Notes under the pieces: model-generated
Databases searched by the model: none
What the model was told of the DNA's origin: nothing
Seen by the model: the letters and a program-made list of their open reading frames with translations, nothing else
Source of the DNA: a virus
IMG/VR virus record: IMGVR_UViG_3300023284_000139
Location: 1-25,875 of that record
Length of the DNA stretch: 25,875 nt
Direction: 5' to 3' (one strand)
Made by a program: the position numbers and the translations under genes
Shown: one piece after another, positions 19,855 to 25,875 of the stretch
Layout: each line of letters opens with the position of its first letter
How positions within the stretch are numbered: position 1 is the first letter of the stretch

Positions 19855-20201
19855 TGGGATTTGAAAAACAACAACGACCGATTCTCCAAGAGAGGTATAT
19901 AACTGGAGAGCAAGTTACGCAATCACGGTGGGTTGATGGTAAAATTATTTACCGAAGAGCAGCTGTACTTGTGGGCGGAAATGGAACCTCTACATTAACC
20001 ATAGCAGCACTTGCTAATGTTTTGGAGACTTTAGTTCGAGCTGACGTATCAGTGAATGACGGCACAAACCTGGAAATTAACAGCGGCTCCGCAGTAGGGG
20101 TTTTGGTTGTTGAAGGCACAGGAGCCATAACCGCTACTCATACAGGTCAAGATTACACCGGAGATGATCCGGTATTGGTCCTGGAATACACTAAACAATA
20201 A
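19854..20201 (+). CDS. Hypothetical structural protein (115 aa)
   Basis: GTG 19854 overlaps the previous stop. After a basic N-terminus (GFEKQQRPILQERYITGEQV) containing an SRWVDGKIIYRR segment, the rest is Thr/Ser/Gly/Val-rich with many short strands, as in phage virion beta proteins. It lies between the protease and the scaffold-like gene. Probably virion-associated by position; no family named. Confidence 0.65.
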   Translation: MGFEKQQRPILQERYITGEQVTQSRWVDGKIIYRRAAVLVGGNGTSTLTIAALANVLETLVRADVSVNDGTNLEINSGSAVGVLVVEGTGAITATHTGQDYTGDDPVLVLEYTKQ

Positions 20202-20212
20202 GGTAGTGTTCG

Positions 20213-21259
20213 ATGACTAAAGCCATCCGTAGACTATTTGATTTTGATTTCACTAATAAGGATGCTCACATCGCACTTGTTGATGTAGCTGCTAACGGCA
20301 CCAGCATTCTTGTGAAAAAGAATTTTTCGGATTTCGATAAGTTTGACCGTGAGTCAGGCGAGTTCGTTCCTTTAACCGAATCTGGATTGCGAGTGAATAT
20401 GTCTCTCGAAGATATCTTGATGTTCTTCACTAATTTGTTTCCTGAAGACATCGAGACACTTACCGCATCCATAACTAAAGCCGCCGATGGCAAAGAACTT
20501 GGTGATCTTCTTGAGGAGTCTGTAAAGAAAACTCAAGTGATTCCGATCGATGTCTTCTCGGCCAGACGACAGGAGTTCCAAGAGAAGCTGGCAAGCCTTG
20601 ATGCAGAGGGTATGAATGCCCTGCGCGAAGCTTCGAAAGTTATCAAAGAATTTCTTGACCGGGGAACTACACCGGGAGAAACCGATGATGGTTCCCCAAC
20701 CCCAGACAATGTGGAGAAAACAATGACGGACGAAGAAAAAGCCGCCGCTGCACTCGCCAAGAGCGCTGAAGAAAACGGTAATACATCAGATGTGTCTGAG
20801 GGTGTTCCTGCCGATGTTCAGAAGGCTCTTGATGAGAGCAAGGCAACAATTACGAAGCAAGACAAGCAAATCGAAGCCCTTCAGAAAGCTGAAGACAATC
20901 GAACTACGGCTACCTTCATTACTAAGGCTGCTGGTTACGTCACGAAGGGTGCAACTCTTCCTGAAGTAGAAGAGGGCAAAGATGCTACCAACGAGTTTGG
21001 TTTGGCTCTTAAAACTCTGTCAGTGGCTGCGCCTGAAGCTTATGCTCAGGTAGAGTCAGTGCTTGAGAAGGCATTCGATACCATCGAGAAGGGTGCTAAC
21101 CTGGAGTCGGTAGGTGGAGATGGCGAACCTGAGCTTTCTGACAACGCAACTAATATCGCGAAAGCTGCGACTGAAATTCGAAAGAATCAGCCGGAGTTGA
21201 CCGAAGAGGAAGCGGTCGCGAAGGCTCTGGATGATAACCCAGAACTTTACCAAGGCTAA
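20213..21259 (+). CDS. Probable capsid scaffold or head assembly protein (348 aa)
   Basis: The N-terminal segment has DFTNKDAHIALVDVAANGTSI, a motif common near XkdF-type domains. The long remainder is acidic and Ala/Glu/Lys-rich, with a coiled coil around 205-235 (ALDESKATITKQDKQIEALQ) and a disordered linker (TPGETDDGSPTPDN). Composition and position just before the decoration and capsid genes fit a scaffolding protein that is expelled or cleaved. Confidence 0.7.
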   Translation: MTKAIRRLFDFDFTNKDAHIALVDVAANGTSILVKKNFSDFDKFDRESGEFVPLTESGLRVNMSLEDILMFFTNLFPEDIETLTASITKAADGKELGDLLEESVKKTQVIPIDVFSARRQEFQEKLASLDAEGMNALREASKVIKEFLDRGTTPGETDDGSPTPDNVEKTMTDEEKAAAALAKSAEENGNTSDVSEGVPADVQKALDESKATITKQDKQIEALQKAEDNRTTATFITKAAGYVTKGATLPEVEEGKDATNEFGLALKTLSVAAPEAYAQVESVLEKAFDTIEKGANLESVGGDGEPELSDNATNIAKAATEIRKNQPELTEEEAVAKALDDNPELYQG

Positions 21260-21281
21260 TTGATAGCGGGAGAAATAATAA

Positions 21282-21632
21282 ATGGCTTTTAACGCAGTAA
21301 AAACGGATATCACGCTTCCCGCGTCAGGTGACCTGAGTGCAGAGCAATTCCGGGGGGTTGTAGTTGACTCTTCGGGTGAAGCTGCTGTTGCAGGTGCGGA
21401 CGTTAAGGTGGCTGGTATCCTTCAAAATAACCCCGATACAGCCGGTAGAGCTTGTACCGTGCAATATAAGGGCATAGCCCAATGTAGAGCCGATGCAGCT
21501 ATTGCCGCTGGTGTTCGGGTGTTTACAGATGCCAGTGGTGATGTTTCTGCTACTGGAACTAATAACCCCGTAGGTACGACTCTTGAAGCCGCCTCCGGAG
21601 CTGGCAGCATTTTTGCTGTTCTACTTGATTAA
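21282..21632 (+). CDS. Head decoration protein, DUF2190-like (116 aa)
   Basis: Ala/Gly/Val/Thr-rich protein with short strands, including FRGVVVDSSGEAAVAGADVK, VAGILQNNPDTAGRACTVQ and a GTTLEAASGAGSIFAVLL ending. This DUF2190-like pattern of alternating strands and AG.r..v...G.. turns belongs to small capsid-stabilising proteins. It sits directly before the capsid gene, as such proteins often do. GGGAG precedes the ATG. Confidence 0.75.
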   Translation: MAFNAVKTDITLPASGDLSAEQFRGVVVDSSGEAAVAGADVKVAGILQNNPDTAGRACTVQYKGIAQCRADAAIAAGVRVFTDASGDVSATGTNNPVGTTLEAASGAGSIFAVLLD

Positions 21633-21649
21633 GAGGGGAGTAATAAAAA

Positions 21650-22648
21650 ATGCCACAACCAACCTCCAGTGATGTACATGTCAACACACCGTTGACTAAT
21701 ATCAGCATCGCTTTTATTCAATCCCAGGACGCTTTTGTCGCCAGCCGGGTTTTCCCCAGCATTCCGGTGAAGAAGCAATCCGATCGCTACTACACGTATG
21801 AACGTGGCGATTTTAACCGTGACGAAATGGAGCTACGCGCCCCAGGTACAGAGTCAGCAGGTTCCGGCTACGCCATCGACAACACGCCGACGTACTACGC
21901 CAATGTCTATGCATTCCACAAAGACATTCCGGATCAAGTCCGTGCTAACGCTGATAGCGTTCTCGCTCCTGATAAGGAAGCAACCATCTACAACACCCAA
22001 AAGGCTCTGTTGAAGAAGGAAGGTATCTTTGCTGCCAATTATTTGGTTGCAGGTGTATGGACGAATGACGAAGAAGGCGTAGCTGCTGGGCCTACAGGTC
22101 CACAGTTCTTGCAATGGAATGATGCCAGTTCGACACCGATTGAGGACATCCGTACAGCAATGACGGTCCAACAGCAGTCTACGGGTTTCCGCCCTAACAC
22201 GCTGGTTTTGACGCGACCTGTATTTGATGTATTGATTGATCATCCGGATATTGTTGACCGTGTGAAATACGGTACGCAGGATTCGCAAGGTTCTGTATCT
22301 TTGGTCGATGTACCGGAACTCCAGGCACTTTGGAAGATTCCTCGCATCCTGATCATGGACGCTATCGTCAATACTGCCGACAAAGGTCAGACTAACGCTC
22401 ATGACTTCATCGGCGGTAAGAATGCTCTGCTCGTTTACTCACAACCGAATCCGGGCCTCATGGTTCCTTCGGCGGGTTACGACTTCAACTGGACAGGGCT
22501 TTTGGGTTCTCGCGCCGGTATCGGTACTGCCACAAGTAAGTTCCGAATGAAAGAACTGAAGTCTGACCGTGTTGAGATCGAAATGGCATTTGACCTCAAA
22601 CTGGTTGCAGCTGATCTCGGAACTCTGTTCCGTACAGCAATCGCGTAA
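21650..22648 (+). CDS. Major capsid protein
   Basis: A 332-residue HK97-fold-type capsid protein. The beginning PLTNISIAFIQSQDAFVASR, then VFPSIPVKKQSDRYYTYERGD and ELRAPGTESAGSGYAIDNT, is a pattern I recognise from major capsid proteins of many tailed phages. The middle has VLTRPVFDVLIDHPDIVDRV and the end SDRVEIEMAFDLKL. GAGGGGAG provides a strong ribosome site, and an efficient terminator follows the gene. Confidence 0.9.
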   Translation: MPQPTSSDVHVNTPLTNISIAFIQSQDAFVASRVFPSIPVKKQSDRYYTYERGDFNRDEMELRAPGTESAGSGYAIDNTPTYYANVYAFHKDIPDQVRANADSVLAPDKEATIYNTQKALLKKEGIFAANYLVAGVWTNDEEGVAAGPTGPQFLQWNDASSTPIEDIRTAMTVQQQSTGFRPNTLVLTRPVFDVLIDHPDIVDRVKYGTQDSQGSVSLVDVPELQALWKIPRILIMDAIVNTADKGQTNAHDFIGGKNALLVYSQPNPGLMVPSAGYDFNWTGLLGSRAGIGTATSKFRMKELKSDRVEIEMAFDLKLVAADLGTLFRTAIA

Positions 22649-22660
22649 ATCAACGATTAA

Positions 22661-22697
22661 CCTGGGCGGGTGCGTAAAAGCATCCGTCTGGGTTTTT
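22661..22697 (+). terminator. Strong intrinsic terminator after the capsid gene
   Basis: A 13-bp stem (22661-22673 with 22680-22692, including several G-U pairs), a GTAAAA loop and five T residues. It ends or thins the capsid transcript before the neck genes. Confidence 0.9.
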
Positions 22698-22718
22698 CAT
22701 ACGATTAAGGAGTAAAGT

Positions 22719-23237
22719 ATGGCCCAACTAAGAGATTTCAACCCAAAGGCTCCTGTGGTAGTTCGCAGAGTCTGCGGTCTGAAACTAGGAGGCCGACTTT
22801 ACACTCAAGGCGAGTCCATCCCTGACGACTGTATTTCGGTTCGGAAAAGGATGCAGCTTTATAGGCAGAATGTTTTGTGTCATCCGCATGAGTTGACTAT
22901 TCCTGTCGCTGCAAAATCCGAAGAAGAGCTACAAGAAGAAGCCGAGGCACTTGCCCAGGCCGAGAAAGAAGCTCGGGAAAAGGAAGAAGCCAAAGCTCAA
23001 GCCGAGCAAGATGCTGCCGTAGCCGAAGCAGAGGAAGCAGCGCAAGCTGCCGCCGAAAATTCCGAGGACGTAAAGCCTGAAGCTGGCAATGGTGATGACG
23101 CAGCCGCGAGTGTCGCGAACGTATCAAATACCCAGGAAGGTGAAGGGGAGTCTTCGGATAAACCTAAGGACGGCGAAGAGGGCTCTAAGAAGCCCGCGAA
23201 GCCAACTAAGAAAAAGCGGCCTCGGAAGAAAAAGTAG
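22719..23237 (+). CDS. Small head-tail or head protein with long charged tail (172 aa)
   Basis: AAGGAG precedes the ATG. About 65 folded residues (VVVRRVCGLKLGGRLYTQGE, then a basic helix) are followed by a low-complexity region of about 105 residues: Glu/Ala/Gln-rich, then Lys/Pro/Arg-rich, ending KKRPRKKK. The tail could bind DNA or disordered partners. Position just behind the capsid gene and before the connector genes suggests a virion or assembly function. Confidence 0.65.
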   Translation: MAQLRDFNPKAPVVVRRVCGLKLGGRLYTQGESIPDDCISVRKRMQLYRQNVLCHPHELTIPVAAKSEEELQEEAEALAQAEKEAREKEEAKAQAEQDAAVAEAEEAAQAAAENSEDVKPEAGNGDDAAASVANVSNTQEGEGESSDKPKDGEEGSKKPAKPTKKKRPRKKK

Positions 23238-23249
23238 CAAGTCGGACAA

Positions 23250-23735
23250 ATGGCTACCTGGAGCTACAGCGGAGACCCACAGACGGATAGTAAAGATGCG
23301 GTAAGATTTTTGGTCGGCGATACCGGCCCAATCGCACCCTCTACTGCACCGGCTTGGTTGCTCTGTGACGAAGAGTATATTTATCTTCTCACAGAATATA
23401 CCTCGCCTCTTTCCGCAGCAGCCGCAGCCGCCGACGCACTTTGTGCGAAATTCGCTAGACAGATTGATGAACTAACCGGTGATCTTCAGCGCAAATGTTC
23501 TCAAAGATCGAAGGCGTATGGCAATTTAGCGGACAAGCTTCGTAAGCAAGCGTCTAATCCTGCAACTTCAACTCCGATCTCATTTGGTGGTGGTATCTCT
23601 TGCCGAGACATCCAAACCAGAGAAGAAGACACAGACAGATTTCCTGATATTTTCCATATTGGTGAGAACGACTCTCGTAAGGGTCTTGGTCTAAAACAAC
23701 AATCAGACAGAAGATTTGGAGGGTTTAATAACTAA
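23250..23735 (+). CDS. Head-tail connector protein (161 aa)
   Basis: The beginning YSGDPQTDSKDAVRFLVGDT, then LLCDEEYIYLLTEY and an alanine-rich helix AAAAAADALCAKFAR, is a pattern I know from neck/adaptor proteins encoded between capsid and tail genes. Such proteins form the ring below the portal. The C-terminal third is polar and probably flexible. Confidence 0.75.
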   Translation: MATWSYSGDPQTDSKDAVRFLVGDTGPIAPSTAPAWLLCDEEYIYLLTEYTSPLSAAAAAADALCAKFARQIDELTGDLQRKCSQRSKAYGNLADKLRKQASNPATSTPISFGGGISCRDIQTREEDTDRFPDIFHIGENDSRKGLGLKQQSDRRFGGFNN

Positions 23736-23744
23736 AGGCTTTAT

Positions 23745-24221
23745 ATGTCACTCAGCGTTATAATAAAAGTTAGCGAGTCGAGTGCCAGTAAGAAACGTCT
23801 TGAAAGAATCAGAAGGACTTTTATCAAAGCAGCTAGGTCTAAAGTAGACATTGGCTTTTTTGATGGACGACCTCACCCGGCAGACCCTTCTTTCACAGAA
23901 GCGACAATCGCCGCGATAAATGAGTTTGGTGTTCCTAGCCAGAATATCCCTGAACGACCCTTCATGGCCACTACCGCCAGGAACACTAAAGTTGGTGTGC
24001 ATATGGGTTTAGAACTCAAGCGCATCCTGGTAAACCAAAAATCAAAGTTTAGTTGGGCTAAGGTGGGAGATTTCTATGCCGGAGAAGTTAAGGCAACGAT
24101 CGAGGGATTCTCACAACCACCGAATGCACCTTTAACAGTTTCATTGAAAGGCTTCGATAACCCTCTTGTAGAGACGGGACACATGAAGAATCACGTCCAA
24201 AAGAGAGTCAAGATAATCTAA
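23745..24221 (+). CDS. Tail completion or neck protein, Mu gpG/HK97 gp10-like (158 aa)
   Basis: The order VDIGFFDG, then AINEFGVPSQNIPERPFM, then PPNAPLTVSLKGFDNPLVETGHMK is the hallmark of this neck family (NEFG..iPeRPFm...PPLap.T...Kg.d.PLvdTG.l). These proteins help join head to tail. Stop overlaps the next start as TAATG. Confidence 0.8.
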   Translation: MSLSVIIKVSESSASKKRLERIRRTFIKAARSKVDIGFFDGRPHPADPSFTEATIAAINEFGVPSQNIPERPFMATTARNTKVGVHMGLELKRILVNQKSKFSWAKVGDFYAGEVKATIEGFSQPPNAPLTVSLKGFDNPLVETGHMKNHVQKRVKII

Positions 24222-24637
24222 TGGAAACCGAAGCCTCGTTCGAATGCATAGCTAGCAAGACGGTTTCAAGGATTCGTCATGCATCTAGCGGGTATGACGC
24301 GTCTGGTGATTGGATTGCCGGGGTAGAAGACCCGGTTGATATTCAAGCTGTAGTTCATCCGGTTACAGCAGGTACAAATCTTTCGGAGAGAATGATCCGG
24401 GAGATAGGCAACAGCCGAGATCGTAAGTGGGTAGTTATTTACTCTCCGCCTCAAGACACGCAAAGGTCGCCAGAAGTAACGTGGCGAACATCGAGCGAAT
24501 CAGGGCAAAACGAAGCGGATATCATGATTTACAACGGACAGCGTTATGAAATCATGATGATTGATGAGTGGGAAGCGGGTGTTCTCGATCACATCAAGGC
24601 GATAGCTGTAAGGCTGGATGTTCGCGATGGCGATTAA
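24221..24637 (+). CDS. Head closure or neck protein (138 aa)
   Basis: The strand-rich order YDASGDWIAGVEDPVDIQAVV, split here, then TNLSERMIRE and IYNGQRYEIMMIDEWEAGVLDH fits head-completion-like proteins found between the gp10-like and tail-terminator genes (G.w..g....i.a.vqP, then i.g.rYev). Coupled to both neighbours. Confidence 0.7.
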   Translation: METEASFECIASKTVSRIRHASSGYDASGDWIAGVEDPVDIQAVVHPVTAGTNLSERMIREIGNSRDRKWVVIYSPPQDTQRSPEVTWRTSSESGQNEADIMIYNGQRYEIMMIDEWEAGVLDHIKAIAVRLDVRDGD

Positions 24638-25205
24638 CACAACTCAAATTGAACGAGAACTTATTCCGGTATTCCAAAGTTTGTTCCCTGCACTTGTTTC
24701 TGATCCATCGATAGACATACGTGTCATTCGAGGAGAGCAGACGAAACCCAGGCCGAACGAACTTACCTACATCGACATAAGAACAACAGATTTTCGGCAA
24801 GTAGGCCGTGAAGAAGTTGGACCGACAGATGCAACGTCCAATCTTACTAAAGTCGAAGCAAATTATCGACTTGAAATTCGAGTGCGATCAACCGGACAAA
24901 AAGCTAAAGAAGCAATCAGTATAGTCCAGTTCGGACTTAATCGACCTGACATACTGGACGCCTTTGAAGCACTCACAACACATCCGATCGCCTTACAAGA
25001 TGATCAGGATATAATCCACATTCCTTTACTTGTCGAAACCGAGTATGAGGAGCGAAGTCAGATGACGATAGTTTTCTACCTTCAAACGGAAGAAGACATC
25101 GACCTCGGTACGATCGAGAAATTGGACGATCTTACCGGTACTCTTAGCGGAGCGTCATCATCACCAATCAATACAAGTACAGGTCCGATTGACCGAAATG
25201 CTTAG
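24618..25205 (+). CDS. Tail terminator-like protein, LIC_12616-type (195 aa)
   Basis: The order IERELIPVFQSLFPAL, then TYIDIRTTDFRQVGREEV, then NYRLEIRVRSTGQKAKEA and PLLVETEYEERSQMTIVFY matches the family of neck proteins that precede DUF3383 genes in myoviruses. These probably cap the tail tube. ATG 24618 has AAGG upstream and overlaps the previous gene by 20 bases; ATG 24627 is an alternative. A Ser/Thr-rich C-terminus follows residue 170. Confidence 0.7.
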   Translation: MFAMAINTTQIERELIPVFQSLFPALVSDPSIDIRVIRGEQTKPRPNELTYIDIRTTDFRQVGREEVGPTDATSNLTKVEANYRLEIRVRSTGQKAKEAISIVQFGLNRPDILDAFEALTTHPIALQDDQDIIHIPLLVETEYEERSQMTIVFYLQTEEDIDLGTIEKLDDLTGTLSGASSSPINTSTGPIDRNA

Positions 25206-25213
25206 GAGCTGAT

Positions 25214-25875
25214 ATGAGTCTCAGTGAAATTGTCAATGTAAATGTTAATGTCGAAAATGTGGCGGTTAGCAGAGCCAGCTTCGGCACGATGTTGCATCTT
25301 GGCCTACACAAAGTTTTTACCGAGCGGCTGCGTTTGTATACCAGCATTCAAGGCTTACTTGACGATGGTTTTGGTCCGTCGTCCGTCGAGGTAGCGGTGG
25401 CTACGGCTGTTTTCAGTCAAGACATCACCCCCGAGTCGATCTACATTGGCCGACAACAGTCGGACCAGGTAGTTTTGACAGTAACCACTGTTGCTGATAA
25501 TACGGACTACACCGTAACCATTAACGGAATACCCTTCACCATTGATTCTGGATCATCGGCAACCAACATAACGATTGCTCTTGCTCTTGTAACTGCCATT
25601 AACCTCGGCGGTGAGCCAGTAACAGCTACGGATAATGTGGATGGAACATTCGATCTCGATCCGGATGTTGCAGCCACTCCTTACAGCGCAACACACACTG
25701 TTAATTTAACGTCTGTTGTTGATCTTGCTGGAGCAGAAACTCTTACTGTCGCCATCGCAGCCATTCGAGCTATTAACGACGAATGGTACGCCTTGACAAT
25801 GGAGAGTCACCTCGTCGCCGACATCGCCGAAGTAGCTGGTGTCATCGAGCCGCTGAAGAAAATTTACGCATACTC
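25214..25875 (+). CDS. DUF3383-type tail sheath-like protein, 3' truncated by the window
   Basis: AGGAGCTGAT precedes the ATG; the frame stays open for 220 codons to the window edge. The beginning SLSEIVNVNVNVENVAVSRA and FGTMLHLGL, then VAVATAVFSQDITPESIYIG, is the DUF3383 pattern of tail sheath-like proteins in contractile-tail phages. Residues about 80-155 (TVADNTDYTVTINGIPFTID, then alternating strands) look like an inserted beta domain. ALTMESHLVADIAEVAG opens the conserved core. Its presence is the main evidence for a contractile tail. Confidence 0.8.
   Translation, partial: MSLSEIVNVNVNVENVAVSRASFGTMLHLGLHKVFTERLRLYTSIQGLLDDGFGPSSVEVAVATAVFSQDITPESIYIGRQQSDQVVLTVTTVADNTDYTVTINGIPFTIDSGSSATNITIALALVTAINLGGEPVTATDNVDGTFDLDPDVAATPYSATHTVNLTSVVDLAGAETLTVAIAAIRAINDEWYALTMESHLVADIAEVAGVIEPLKKIYAY

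Noticed and set aside
21854-22402. A 182-codon antisense ORF in the capsid gene
   Set aside because: Shadow of a recognised capsid protein; no ribosome site.

Overview
The window is part of a tailed bacteriophage genome (Caudoviricetes), either a free phage or a prophage. Every convincing gene is on the + strand. The right half is a standard virion module in the usual order: small and large terminase, DUF935/Mu gp29-like portal, Mu F-like head morphogenesis protein, XkdF-like protease, scaffold-like protein, decoration protein, major capsid protein, head-tail connector and neck proteins, tail terminator, and the start of a DUF3383-type protein. DUF3383 proteins are sheath-like, so a contractile tail (myovirus) is the best guess. 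Secretory signal peptides, a lipobox, near-consensus sigma70 promoters, strong Shine-Dalgarno sites and a tRNA with encoded CCA suggest a Gram-negative, perhaps proteobacterial, host. The sequence does not name the host, and no integrase, DNA polymerase or lysis gene is visible.

Layout. Positions 1-730: a reverse-complement copy (97% identical) of bases 928-1080, then a gene-poor stretch with a perfect consensus promoter inside an inverted repeat. Positions 750-6870: a dense early/middle run of small, tightly overlapping genes, mostly of unknown function, including a winged-helix DNA-binding protein, an S4-like protein, a Toprim/Spo11-like protein and several exported or membrane proteins. 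Positions 6870-7277: a noncoding, hairpin-rich stretch behind a promoter-like inverted repeat. Positions 7278-13816: an RtcB RNA ligase, a superfamily 1 helicase, an HD phosphohydrolase, small membrane proteins and zinc-finger miniproteins. Positions 13820-14545: a perfect consensus promoter, two tiny ORFs, a tRNA-Pro(UGG), then about 430 bases of structured noncoding sequence closed by an intrinsic terminator. Positions 14700-25875: the packaging, head and neck genes, broken by a promoter before the portal gene and a terminator after the capsid gene.

Many gene pairs overlap as TAATG, ATGA, TAGTG or TGATG, so translational coupling is the rule. The strongest candidates for something undescribed are the three noncoding RNA-like regions (262-440, 6901-7240 and 14082-14543). 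Two lie close to RNA-handling genes: rtcB downstream of one, and the tRNA immediately upstream of another. Several adjacent ORFs look like single genes split by one-base shifts (near 1690, 1985, 4092 and possibly 7770). Together with the foldback copy at the left edge, this means base-level and assembly errors must be excluded before those sites are read as biology.
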